Both the position numbers and the translations under genes were made by a program. Below, piece after piece: positions 35,819-48,057 of a stretch of DNA of 64,000 bases. The first letter of the stretch is position 1; each line of letters opens with the position of its first letter. Location of the stretch: the NCBI GenBank assembly GCA_948567375.1, contig OX419755.1:6205001-6269000 (forward strand), given 5' to 3'. Under the pieces are notes generated by a model that did no database searches, was not told the origin of the DNA, and was given only the letters and a program-made list of their open reading frames with translations. This DNA is from Lunularia cruciata (lineage: Eukaryota > Streptophyta > Marchantiopsida > Lunulariales > Lunulariaceae).

Positions 35819-36290
35819 ATGGAGGGTCATCAAGAGTGGAAATTGAGATTATGCAAGGTTCCCCAAGGGTTTGAGGTGATTGTAAGGGTGGATTCGAGGA
35901 AAAGAGAGTTTACAATAGAATTTGAAGAGTGTTGAGAGGATCCAAAAACCTACACCACTTGGAGGAAAGAGTGAATCTAAGTGCTTTCTATGTAGATAGA
36001 AGGGACATAAGGCAAGTTCATGTCCATTGACCTTTGAGAGCAAGAGATTGAGGGAAAGGAGAGGCTTACTTGACTTGGGTTTGCATGTTGGACCTTCTTC
36101 ACCAAGATTGGGAGGGAGAAGATCTAAGACCAAGGAGTTGTGTGAGGTTTGTGGATTTGAAAGGCTTCCAAAAGGACATGAGTGTAGTGGAGTAAAAGCA
36201 CTTTTGGAAACTTTGGTGAAGGATCTTGGAGAGAGTCAAAGTACAGCTACAGAAATACTACCACCTTCATCAGCTAGTTCTCAAGATTAG
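35819..36290 (+). pseudogene. A2 ORF1, upstream zinc-knuckle protein, broken
   Basis: The ATG at 35819 opens MEGHQEWKLRLCKVPQGF. Relative to A4 two bases are missing near 35930 (frameshift), and a TAG lies inside the knuckle at about 35995. After the break the frame shows KGHKASSC and, further on, the second cluster CEVCGFERLPKGHEC, ending at 36288-36290. See the A1 and A3 copies for the domain layout. Confidence 0.75.
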
Positions 36291-36526
36291 TGATGGAGAT
36301 AATCTTTCAACTTATGGATAAACTATCCATGAGGGTTCGATTAATATGCACTCTAGGATTTGATGTTGCTATAGAAATCTTGGAGCAACCTGAAACTTTT
36401 ATGTTCCCTAGGGTGGATTATTCTCAAATGGTGTTAGTCATGTATATACTCTATTAGTTATAGAGTGAGAGAAAAGAAAAGAGAAAAAGAAAAATTGAGA
36501 AAAAAGAAAGATAGTGAGAGGTTAAG

Positions 36527-39500
36527 ATGGGGAAACTTCCGGTTTTCTTTGGCAAGGATGGAGAAGATGTGGAGGCCTTTGTGAGAGACTTCAAGAGAAC
36601 TTGCATAGGAAAAAATGAGAGGAGGAAGAATGAGTGGGCCTCATTATTACCAGATTTCTTTGAGGATGCATTACTTACATGGTATGAGTCAGAATACCAA
36701 AAGAGAGAGAGGAGAGATGGGGAAGAGGAGTCTTGGAAGACTTTGACTTTAGCACTCATTGGGAACTTTCTTCCTAATGAGAGTTATGAGAGATTGATGA
36801 GTGAGGTTACATTTCTCAAGCAAGGAGATGGAGAGAAAGTGAGAGTCTATGTGGAAAGAGTGGAAAAGTTAGAGTCCAGATTTTGCACAGTGTTGAGGAA
36901 GGGTGGAGATGATGTGGAGACTACAATGATTGGCATAGGGGCCATGCTCACCAAGAATTTTGTGGGAGGGTTGAGACCACAAATTAGAAGCAAAGTGATA
37001 TGAGAAACCTTCTTCCAAGGTTGAAGCTATCAAGATCGCAATTCGTATGGAGGAGAGTTTGGAAGGGGATGAGAGTGATTTGGTGGTGAAGGAGGTTGTG
37101 CATCCTCCTCAAGGCTACAAGTATGGTGAAACTTCTGATACTTTGGTGACAAGGGTTGCACCACAAGTAGTAGTTGCTCCAGTTCTTGCATCTCCACCAA
37201 AAGATCCACTTGAATCCATCACCGAACAACTTGTGGATCTCAAGATCGATGTGGTGCAACTATGGGAGAAGAGAGAGGTGGATCAGAATGTAGGGAGAGG
37301 GCCTAGGAGTTATGGAAACTATCCATATAGAGGAGGCCAACCAGCCAACAATTTCAATGATAGAAATTGTTTTGGTTGTGGAGGAAGAGGCCATATCCAA
37401 AGGAATTGCCCAAATTCCACTTACCATGGAGGAAGGGGTTATGAGGGAGCCAATAGAGGGAAAGAGGGAGGTAGTGAAACCCAAGTGGTTCCTAATCCTA
37501 ACAAAGGTAAGGGGATAGCATCCATGGATGTGGTTGAGAGCAAGTATGAGAAGGGAGAGTGCTCAAACTCCAAGGGTCTTAATTTGGAGCTTTTGGCACA
37601 AGAGAAGAAGAGAGCTCGTTTTGCAAAAGATGTTCACTCTTCTCAATGATTTACTTCAAGCAAGGATACTCCTATGTCTACTAGGAGCACTCGCACCTCA
37701 ACACCATCAACAACAAAGACTCCAAGGAAGAAGTTGGAGATGGAGGATTTCTTGATTTCAAACCAACAATGGAACTACAATGTGTTGGATGATGTTGGTA
37801 GTCACAAGGCTAACATCATAGTGGGCCAATTGATTGCTTTGAACCCTACCTTGAGAAAAGAGCTTAGAGGTGGTTTGATTTCTACAAGGAGCAAGAGGAA
37901 GAAGAAGGCAAAAGTTCCAGTATCAATGGGGGTGGTAGATGCCAAGCCAGCACCATGGGAGGCTTGTGAATATGCCTCCAAGATTGATGTGAGAGTGAAT
38001 GGTCACAACATCAAGGATGCATTGGTTGATGGAGGATCAACAGTAAATGCCATGTAAGAAAGGTTGATGAAGAAGTTGGGTATGATACACTCAAGACCTT
38101 CAACATTTGTGGTGAGCATGGCAAACAAGCAACAAGTTAGACCAGTAGGGGTGATGGATAAAGTGGTAGTTTCAGTTATGGGAGTTCAAAATCTCATGAC
38201 TTTCCAAGTCTTGAAGGATTCAAGCTATGACTTACTTCTTGGGAGGCCATGGTTGAGAGCAGCACACACAACTGATCGATGGCACAAAGGGTACTTGAGG
38301 ATTGGGCTATCAAACCATAGAGTCATTGTTCCTAAGACTAACACCACCAACACTTCACATTCAGATACACCATCTTCTGATTATTGGGAATCAGATTCTG
38401 AAGAAGGAGCTTCAGGTGTGGACACAAGCATGGAAGAGGAGACTTCCACGGAGGAGGATGAATCTGAATCTGATTCAAATGTGTATCCCTTGTGTGCTAT
38501 GGATTTTTCACCTAAGCCAGAGGTTTTGAAGGACCCAGATAAATCACCATTGACACTTAAGGAGGTAGAGAGAAGGTTAGCTACCCTCAAGTATGGCCCA
38601 AATGTTACCAAGGAGGAGAAGGTGAGATTTGAGGAGATTTTCCGCAAGTTCATCCATGTGTTTGCTTTTAGTTACAAGGATTTGAAGGAAGTCACCTTGG
38701 AGGAGCACAAGATAGAGGTGGAGTCACATGCAAGACCAATCCGCCAAAAGCAATGTCGCATTAGCCCACCAATATCTTTGGTTGTGAAGGAGGAGATTGA
38801 TAAGCTCAAGGAGGTTGGATTTATCTTTGAGGTGGAGAATTTAGAATGGGTGTCTCCAATTGTCATTGTGAAGAAAAAGAATGGCAAGCTTCGGGTATGT
38901 GTGGATTACAAGAAGCTCAATGCTGTTACCAAGAAGGACTACTACCCATTGCCATTCATTGATGAGATCTTGGAGGAGGTTGTAGGTCATGAGAGGTACA
39001 GTTTTGGAGATGGTTATAGTGGATATAACCAAATCAAGATTGCACCAAAGCATCAACAACTCACCACACCTTGGGGAACTTACGCTTTCAAGGTCATGCC
39101 TTTTGGGCTTTGCAATGCTCCAGCCACATTCCAACGGTTCATGAACAAGGTATTTGAACCTTTCATTGGGAAATTTGTGAGAGACTTCATTGATGACTTT
39201 TGTGTCTATGGGAGCAAGGAAGAGCACTTTGAGCACCTAATCAAAGTCTTGCAACGCTTGGATGAGGCAAATGCATCACTCAACCCAAAGAAGTGCATTT
39301 TTGGATGTGAAGAAGGTCTACTTTTGGGGCACATCATCTCCAAGGATGGAATAGCAGTTGATCTTGAGAAGGTGAGGAAAATCTCAGACCTTCCATTCCC
39401 TTCAAGCTTGATAAAGTTATGCCAATTCTTGGGGATGGTTGGATACTATAGGAGGTTCATCTTCTCATTTTCCAACAAGGCTTATGCATTGACCATCTAC

Positions 39501-40956
39501 ATGAAGAAGGGTGTAGATTACATGGTGATTTTGGAGGACAAGGAGGCTCTCAAAGCTTTTGAGGAGCTCAAGCAATCCCTTGTTGTAGCTCCAATTCTTG
39601 CTAAACCTGATTGGAGTAAGCCTTTCATCCTCTACACTGATGCTTCTAATGTAGCTATAAGATGCACTCTTAGTCAATAAGACCAAGATGGGCATGATCA
39701 TCCAATAGCTTATGCTAGTAGGCAGATGGTTTCAGCAGAGAAGAACTACTCTGTCACGGAGAGAGAAGGGTTGGCAGTGATCTTTGGTCTTAAGAAGTTT
39801 AGACACTACTTGATTGGAGGGAAAGCCAGCATTGTCACGGATCACAAGGCTTTGAAGTACATCTTCAACAAGCCTAATGTTGAAGGGAGACTAGCAAGAT
39901 GGATGATACTCTTGTCTGAGTATGACTACACCATTGAGGATAGGCCAAGAAAGAAACATGCAAATGCTGATTTGTTATCTAGAACATATGATCATGATGG
40001 AGATGAGCCAGTGGATGATTCCTTCTCGGATGAGGAGCTCATGACAATCTCAGTCACTCAAGAGGTTCCAATGGAGTACAAGGAGATTGTGGACTTTGTG
40101 ACAAGAGGTAACTCTCCAGAAGGGATGCATGCTAGGGAGAGGAAGGCCCTTGCAGCAAGATCTAGACCTTACACAATAGTGGAGGATATTCCTTTTCACC
40201 AAGGAGCAGATGGTCTACTTCAAAGAGCAGTGGGTAAGGAAGAGTCTATCCTACTCATAAAGGAGTTTCATGAAGGTTTAGTATGTGGAGGACACTTTGC
40301 AAGAAAGGTGACTGCTTTCAAGATTCTAGATGCAGGTTACCATTGGAGAGGGATTTTCAAGGATTGTCTTGATTATTGCAAAACTTGTCATGTTTGTCAA
40401 GCTTTTGCTAGAAAGTCTACATCCACTCCACCACTTAGATCAATTCCATTGCTAGGACCTTTTGAGAAATGTGGAATTGATTTTGTAGGACCTCTCAATA
40501 GAACCCCAAGGAACAATCGGTACATTGTGGTAGTTACTGATTACCTTACCAAGTGGGTTGAGGCTAGACCATTGAGGGACAAGAATGAAGATGAAGTGGG
40601 TAGATTTCTTTATGAACGCATTATCACTAGGTTTGGATGCCCTTTGGAGTTGGTTTCTGATAGAGGAGGAGCGTTTACAAGAAGCATTACTACAGCCATG
40701 CTATGACATTTCTCTATCACACATAGAGTAACTACATCCTATAAGCCAAATTCCAATGGCTTGGCAGAGAGAACCAATCAGACCTTGTGCATGATGTTGG
40801 CCAAAGATGCAGAAATGGAGGGGGCTTAACATCATTGGGACAAGAGTATTCATGCAGTTTTGTGGGAGTATAGGACAACCATGAAGACTTCCACCAGATA
40901 TTCTCCATTTCAATTGGTGTATGGTATTGAGTATACCTTACCTATTCACTTTGATC
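36527..40956 (+). pseudogene. A2 gag-pro-pol 5' portion, broken, up to the A3 insertion
   Basis: Gag starts MGKLPVFFGKDGEDVEAF at 36527. A 2-base deletion near 36992 shifts the frame. The knuckle CFGCGGRGHIQRNC is at about 37368-37409. A TGA at 37647 and a TAA at 38055 (just after protease VDGGS) follow. The long open stretch 38064-39680 carries the end of protease, then RT with FGLCNAPATFQRF and FIDDFCVYG (both catalytic Asp present at about 39190). A TAA at 39678 interrupts RNase H (LYTDAS just before). Integrase in 39726-40706 has H...H, CKTCHVC, GIDFVG and SDRGG, then TGA at 40704 (other copies CGA), and a TAA near 40827. The coding stretch ends at the GATC target site at 40953-40956 and resumes at 48752. 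Confidence 0.92.
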
Positions 40957-41626
40957 TGTGAGCCGGCCTGTCTCCTACTCAGGATGAACCTGTGATGGCT
41001 ATTATGGTAGCGCATTATGGACTAAGAAGGCAAGGAACCCAAACTCCATCATACTCCTCCAAGGCTAACACTCCAAGACTCAAGACATTGATCACTAGAG
41101 AACTCAATGAGAGAGAGATAGTTGCATATGAAAGGATGATCAGTACCTCCTCACCCCTTGTTTATATACTTGTGAAATAGTTACATACCAAAGTTACTAA
41201 TTACCGTAGTAACTCAAGTTACTAGACTAAAAGTCAAGTAAAGTCAAAAAGTAGAAAGGAATATCTATTCACATGGGCATATTCCCCTAAGCATGTGGTC
41301 TTATCTTGACCCAACCACTAAGTCAAGGATTCCTTCACATGGGCTATTCTTGGAATAAAGAAGAATCCAAAACAAAAAGGTTTGCGGGCCCAAGAGTTCT
41401 CAACTCTTTCCTCAAAGCCAAACACCTAGGAATAATACCAAGTCAACACACTAAAATCCAAAATAGTGGTGCTCATCTTTTCTACTTCCTCTAAAGTAAG
41501 GTCCACTCTATCTTAGCCATGACTAATATAGAACCATCCTTTATCTCTATAAATAATATCTCTTAAGTACTTGTAATACTAAGCCAAATATCACAATACC
41601 ACACACATGCACAAATGGGTGTTACA
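40957..41626 (-). repeat. A3 3' LTR
   Basis: 670 bp; about 20 bp shorter than the partner LTR because of a single deletion near 41518. TG...CA ends. The antisense frame 40992-41180 is the shared LTR-antisense ORF. Confidence 0.95.
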
Positions 41627-41641
41627 TTTACCCCCGGACTA
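41627..41641 (-). other. A3 polypurine tract
   Basis: The minus strand reads TAGTCCGGGGGTAAA directly before the 3' LTR start TGTAACACCC. It is identical to A2 (49171-49185). Confidence 0.9.
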
Positions 41642-41674
41642 AGTTTTCACTTTGTCCTCAAAGTGAAGATCTCT

Positions 41675-44600
41675 CTACCTTCTATGGTACATCTTCAACT
41701 TATCATGGTTAATCCTATCAAAGTGTCTTCCTCCCAACTCCTTGAGATCATAGGTGTAATTGCCCCACACCTTCTCCACTATGAAAGGTCCAAAGTACTT
41801 AGGTAAAAACTTCTTTTGCACTCTCTTGAATCGAATGGAATCAAACAACATTACCCAATCACCTTCTTTGAAAGGCTCCACCTTCTTCTTGCCTTGCCTC
41901 TTATCATAGCTCTCCTTTTGTTTCCTTTGGGCTTGCTCCACTCAAACCATAGCAACTGCTCTTGCCTCTTCCAACTCCATGAGTTGTTCCTTCCTTGACT
42001 TCTCTGCATCACCTCCTTGTGCTTTCTTCAATCTCCTATGAATGCTTTGGAAGGTAGGAAGATCAAAGTGAATAGGTAAGGTAGACTCAATACCATACAC
42101 CAATTGAAATGGAGAATATCCGGTGGAAGTCTTCATGGTTGTCCTATACTCCCACAAAACTGCATGAATCCTCTTGTCCCAATGATGTTTAGCTCCCTCC
42201 ATTTCTGCATCTTTGGCCAACATCATGCACAAGGTCTGATTGGTTCTCTCTGCCAAGCCATTGGAATTTGGCTTATAGGATGTAGTTACTCTATGTGTGA
42301 TAGAGAAATGTCGTAGCATGGCTGTAGTAATGCTTCCTGTAAACTCTCCTCCTCTATCAGAAACCAACTCCAAAGGGCATCCAAACCTAGTGATAATGCG
42401 TTCATAAAGAAATCTACCCACTTCATCTTCATTCTTGTCCCTCAATGGTCTAGCCTCAACCCACTTGGTAAGGTAATCAGTAACTACCACAATGTACCGA
42501 TTGTTCCTTGGGGTTCTATTGAGAGGACCTATAAAATCAATTCCCCATTTCTCAAAAGGTCATAGCAATGGAATTGATCTAAGTGGTGGAGTGGATGTAG
42601 ACTTTCTAGCAAAAGCCTCACAAACATGACAAGTTTTGCAATAATCAAGACAATCCTTGAAAATCCCTCTCCAATGGTAACCTGCATCTAGAATCTTGAA
42701 AGCAGTCACCTTTCTTGCAAAATGTCCTCCACATACTAAACCTTCATGAAACTCCTTTATGAGTAGGATAGACTCTTCCTTACCCACTGCTCTTTGAAGT
42801 AGACCATCTGCTCCTTGGTGAAAAAGAATATCCTCCACCATTGTGTAAGGTCTAGATCTTGCTGCAAGGGCCTTCCTCTCCCTAGCATGCATCCCTTCTG
42901 GATAGTTACATCTTGTCACAAAATCCACAATCTCCTTGTACTCCATTGGAACCTCTTGAGTGACTGAGATTGTCATGAGCTCCTCATCCGGGAAGGAATC
43001 ATCCATTGGCTCATCTCCATCATGATCATAGGCTCTAGATAATAAATCAGCATTTGCATGTTTCTTTCCTGGCCTATCTTCAATGGTGTACTCATACTCA
43101 GACAAGAGTATCATCCACCTTGCTAGTCTCCCTTCAACATTAGGCTTGTTGAAGATGTACTTCAAAGCCTTGTGATCCATGACAATGCTGGCTTTCCCTC
43201 CAATCAAGTAGTGTCTAAACTTCTTGAGACCAAAGATCACTGTCAACCCTTCTCTCTCCGTGACAGAGTAGTTCTTCTCTGCTGAAACCATCTGCCTACT
43301 AGCATAAGCTATTGGATGATCATGTCCATCTTGGTCTAATTGACTAAGAGTGCATCCTATAGCTACATTAGAAGCATCAGTGTAGAGGATGAAAGGCTTA
43401 CTCCAATCAGGTTTAGCAAGAATTGGAGCTACAACAAGGGATTGCTTGAGCTCCTCAAAAGCTTTGAGAGCCTCCTTGTCCTCCAAAATCACCATGTAAT
43501 CTACACCCTTCTTCATGTAGATGGTCAATGCATAAGCCTTGTTGGAAAATGAGAAGATGAACCTCCTATAGTATCCAACCATCCCCAAGAATTGGCGTAA
43601 CTTTGTCAAGCTTGAAGGGAATGGAAGGTCTGAGATTTTCCTCACCTTCTCAAGATCAACTGCTATTCCATCCTTGGAGATGATGTGCCCCAAAAGTAGA
43701 CCTTCTTCACATCCAAAAATGAACTTCTCTAGGTTGAGTGATGCATTTGCCTCATCCAAGCGTTGCAAGACTTTGATTAGGTGTTCAAAGTGCTCCTCCT
43801 TGCTCCCATAGACACAAAATTCATCAATGAAGTCTCTCACAAATTTCCCAATGAAAGGTTCAAATACCTTGTTCATGAACCGTTGGAATGTGGCTGGAGC
43901 ATTGCAAAGCCCAAAAGGCATGACCTTGAAAGCATTAGTTCCCCAAGGTGTGGTAAACATGGTGAGTTATTGATGCTCTGGTGCAATCTTGATTTGGTTG
44001 TATCCACTATAACCATCTCCAAAATTGTACCTCTCATGACCTGCAACCTCCTCCAAGATCTCATCAATGAATGGCAATGGGTAGTAGTCCTTCTTGGTAA
44101 CAGCATTGAGTTTCTTGTAATCCACACATACCCAAAGTTTGCCATTCTTTTTCTTCACAATGACAATTGGAGACACCCATTCTGAATTCTCCACCTCAAA
44201 GATAAATCCAGCCTCCTTGAGCTTATCAATCTCCTCCTTCACAACCAAAGATATTGGTGGGCTAATGCGACGTTGCTTTTGGCGGGTTGGTCTTGCATGT
44301 GACTCCACCTTTATCTTGTGCTCCTCCAAGGTGACTTCCTTCAAATCCTTGTAACTAAAAGCAAACACATGGATGAACTTGCGGAAAATCTCCTCAAATC
44401 TCACATTCTCCTCCTTGGTAACATTTGGACCATACTTGAGGGTAGATAACCTTCTCTCTACCTCCTCAAGTGTCAATGGTGATTTATCAGGGACCTTCAA
44501 AACCTCTGGCTTAGGTGCAAAATCCATAGCACACAAGGGATACACATCTGAATCAGATTCAGAATCATCCTCCTCCGTGGAAGTCTCCTCTTCTATGCTT

Positions 44601-46502
44601 GTGTCCACACCTGAAGCTCCTTCTTCAAAATCTGATTCCCAATAATCAGAAGATGGGGTATCTAAATGTGAAGTGTTGGTGGTGTTAGTCACAGGAACAG
44701 TGACTCTATGGTTTGATGGCCCAATCCTCAAGTACCCTTTGTGCCATCGATCAGTTGTGCGTGCTGCTCTCAACCATGGCCTCCCAAGAAGTAAGTCATA
44801 GCTTGAATCCTTCAAGACTTGGAAAGTCATGAGATTTTGAACTCCCATAATTGAAACTACCACCTTATCCATCACCCCTACTGGTTGGACTTGTTGCTTG
44901 TTTGCCATGCTCACCTCAAATGTTGAAGGTCTTGAGGGTATCATACCCAACTTCTTCATCAACCTTTCAGACATGGCATTCACTAGCTGATCCTCCATCA
45001 ACCAATGCATCCTTGATGTTGTGACCATTCACTCTCACATCAATCTTGGAGGCATATTCACAAGCCTCCCATGGTGCTGGCTTGGCATCCACCACCCCCA
45101 TTGATACTGGAACTTTTGCCTTCTTCTTCTTCTTGCTCCTTGTAGAACTCAAACCACCTCTAAGCTCCTTTCTCAAGGTAGGGTTCAAAGCAATTAATTG
45201 GGCCAACTGTGATGTTAGCCTTGTGACTACCAACATCCTCCAACACATTGTAGTTCCATTGTTGCTTTGAGATCAAGAAGTCCTCCATCCCCAACTTCTT
45301 CCTTGGATTCTTTGTTGTTGATGGTGTTGAGGTGCGAGTGCTGCTAGTAGACATAAGAGTATCCTTGCTTGAAGTAAATCCTTGAGAAGAGTGAACATCC
45401 TCTGCAAAACGAGCTCTCTTCTTCTCTTGTGCCAAAAGCTCCAAATTAAGACCCTTGGAGTTTGAGCACTCTCCCTTCTCATACTTGCTCTCAACCACAT
45501 CAATGGATGCTATCCCCTTACCTTTGTTGGGATTAGGAGCCACTTGGGTTTCACTACCTCCCTCTTTCCCTCTATTGGCTCCCTCATAACCCCTTCCTCC
45601 ATGGTAAGTGGAATTTGGGCAATTCCTTTGGATATGGCCTCTTCCTCCACAACCAAAACAATTTCTATCATTGAAATTGTTGGCTGGTTGGCCTCCTCTA
45701 TATGGATAGTTTCCATAACTCCTAGGCCCTCTCCCTACGTTCTGATCTACCTCTCTCTTCTCCCATTGTTGCACCACATTGATCTTGAGATCCGCAAGTT
45801 GTTCTATGATGGTTTGGAGTGGATCTTTTGGTGGAGGTGCAAGAACTGGAGCAACTACTACTTGTGGTGCAACCCTTGTCACCAAAGTATCAGAATTTCC
45901 ACCATACTTGTAGCCTTGAGGAGGATGCACAACCTCCTTCACCACCAAATCACTCTCATCCCCTTCCAAAATCTCCTCCATACGAATTGCGATCTTGATA
46001 GCTTCAACCTTGGAAGAAGGTTTCTCATATCTCACCTTGCTTCTAATTTGTGGTCTCAACCCTCCCACAAAATTATTGGTGAGCATGGCCCCTATGCCAA
46101 TCATTGTAGTCTCCACATCATCCCCACCCTTCCTCAACACTATGCGAAATCTGGACTCTAACTTTTCCACTCTTTCTACATAGACTCTCACTTTCTCTCC
46201 ATCTCCTTGCTTGAGAAATGTAACCTCACTCATCAATCTCTCATAACTCTCATCAGGAAGAAAGTTCTCAATGAGTGCTGAAGTCAAAGTCTCCCAAGAC
46301 TCCTCTTCCCCCTCTCTCCTCTCTCTCTTTTGGTATTCTGACTCATACCATGTAAGTGCTGCATCCTCAAAGAAATCTGGTAAAATGAGGCCCACTCATT
46401 CTTCCTCCTCTCATTGTTTCCTATGCAAGCTCTCTTGAAGTCTCTCACAAAGGCCTCCACATCTTCTCCATCCTTGCCAAAGAAAACCGGAAGTTTCCCC
46501 AT
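41675..46502 (-). pseudogene. A3 gag-pro-pol, broken
   Basis: Gag ATG at 46502-46500 (MGKLPVFFGKDGEDVEAF); a one-base deletion near 46382 shifts the frame. A 411-codon open stretch (46395-45160) carries most of gag and the knuckle CFGCGGRGHIQRNC (45619-45660). One-base insertions near 45205 and 44990 break the protease, the latter within the VDGGS region. 45028-43967 covers protease end to early RT. A TAA (CAA in other copies) lies near 43967. 43960-42560 carries RT, RNase H (LYTDAS) and the integrase finger; the RT active site reads FIDEFCVYG, the second Asp changed to Glu (43820-43828). TGA near 42560, then 42490-41942 with SDRGG and NGLAERTN, TGA at 41942 (CGA in A2), and the tail to 41675 ending LKMYHRR without chromodomain. 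Confidence 0.92.
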
Positions 46503-46726
46503 CTTAACCCCTCACTATCTTTCTTTTCTCTCAAATTTTTTTTTTCTCTCACTCTATTACTAATAGAGTATATACATGACTAACACCATCTGAGAATAAA
46601 CCACTCTTGGGAACACAAAAGGTTCAGGTTGCTCCAAGATTTCTATAGCAACATCAAATCCTAGAGTGCATATTAATCTAACTCTCATGGATAGTTTATC
46701 CATAAGTTGAAAGATTATCTCCATCA

Positions 46727-47200
46727 CTAATCTTGAGAACTAGTTGATGAAGGTGGAAGTATTTCTGTAGCTGTACTAAGACTCTCTCCAAGATCCTTCA
46801 CCAAAGTTTCCAAAATTGCTTTTACTCCACTACACTCATGTCCTTTTGGAAGTCCTTCAACTCCACAAACCTCACACAACTCCTTGGTCTTAGATCTTCT
46901 CCCTCCCAATCTTGGTGAAGAAGGTCCAACATGCAAACCCAAGTCAAGTAAGCCTCTCCTTTCCCTCAATCTCTTGCTCTCAAAGGTCAATGGACATGAA
47001 CTTGCCTTATGTCTCTTCTCTCCACATAGAAAGCACTTAGACTCACTCTTTCCTCCAAGTGGTGTAGGTTTTTGGATCCTCTCAATACTCTCTTCAAATT
47101 CAATTGTAAACTCTCTTTTCCTCAAATCAACCCCTACAATCACCTCAAACCCTTGGGGAACCTTGCATAATCTCAATTTCTACTCTTGATGACCCTCCAT
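46727..47200 (-). pseudogene. A3 ORF1, upstream zinc-knuckle protein
   Basis: The ATG at 47200-47198 opens MEGHQE, then a TAG at codon 7 (TGG in other copies) stops it. The rest is open to the stop at 46727, giving a 157-codon family length. It shows the layout best: an N-terminal FEVIVGVDLRKREFTIEFEE segment that may form beta strands, a CCHC knuckle CFLCGEKRHKASSC, a basic RERRGLLDLG linker, a second Cys/His cluster CEVCGVEGLPKGHEC, and a Ser/Thr-rich end. gag follows about 225 bp downstream. Function unknown. Confidence 0.75.
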
Positions 47201-47845
47201 GTTCCCAAGATGAATCTAAACACTCAAACATGCTTTTTGTTGATCTCAAACTTCTCATGCATGAGATCTCCACTCTGCAGAATTGACCCTTCCTCACAAT
47301 GTCACTCAAATCTCCCAACCAATATGTCAAAGTCATCTGAAATTTTGCACACTTGATCACAACTTCAGGGCGTCCTCCCTGCAAAATTTCCAATCTTTTC
47401 ATTGAGCCATTTGGCCTAGACACCTTTCTATTCAGCACCCATATTTCAGATTTGGTCTAAAAACCACCCCCTCACTTCAAAAACTTATTACTCCCTGCGC
47501 AAGAACGTTCTCTCTCTAATGTTTGTGGCAGTAGGTAGGATACAATGCAATGAATTTTCTTGGAAATTTTCAAGACAATTCACTAAAAATTGAAGAAATG
47601 GCAGACTCTGTACAATTTTCCAGAGAGCATGCAGTTGCGGGAGCACTTTACCCTATCAACTTTCAAAAATTCTAGCCCAGTGTGCATAGAAGCTCTCACA
47701 ATAATTTCAAGTGTGCTAACTGAAAGATAACCCAAGCTATCATGTGTAGAAATCTCAAGTCCAGATCTCAAACTTGAGATTTTGCCCAAAATCACCTTAA
47801 TCCCCAAAATCTGCAATCCACCTCACACAATCTCTCCAATTCCTC

Positions 47846-48016
47846 TCATGTGTACAAGATGTACAAAATCACCTCAAAGACATCATAATGAAGTACAAGG
47901 TATACAAATGGATCTTGGTTCTCTAACATAAGTTCAGCCCTCTCCTCTCCTAATGTTCTCTCCAAGTGAGCTCTCATAGCCTCCTTCTGCCTAATGTAGA
48001 ATTGGACGCGGAACAT
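47846..48016 (-). CDS. A3 leader small ORF, 56 codons
   Basis: ATG at 48016, the first after the primer site; same 171-nt frame as in A1, A2 and A4, ending ...VILYILYT. No domain recognised; see the leader-ORF finding. Confidence 0.4.
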   Translation of the reverse strand: MFRVQFYIRQKEAMRAHLERTLGEERAELMLENQDPFVYLVLHYDVFEVILYILYT

Positions 48017-48036
48017 TATCTTGCCTTCTAGAGAGG

Positions 48037-48053
48037 TCCCGGCAATGGAACCA
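48037..48053 (-). other. A3 primer binding site
   Basis: The minus strand reads TGGTTCCATTGCCGGGA, four bases after the LTR end; same as A4. It is similar to the tRNA-Asp-type site of Athila-like elements. Confidence 0.78.
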
Positions 48054-48057
48054 AAAA

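Noticed and set aside
38381-39236. Long antisense ORFs over gag-pol (also 45544-46161, 62182-62586)
   Set aside because: They recur at the same place in every family A copy as shadows of the conserved sense frame. They carry no recognisable domain.
40957-41626. A family A LTR reading as a simple 3' LTR of A2
   Set aside because: It is in reverse orientation, starts inside integrase at GATC, and pairs with 48058-48747. It therefore belongs to the nested A3.
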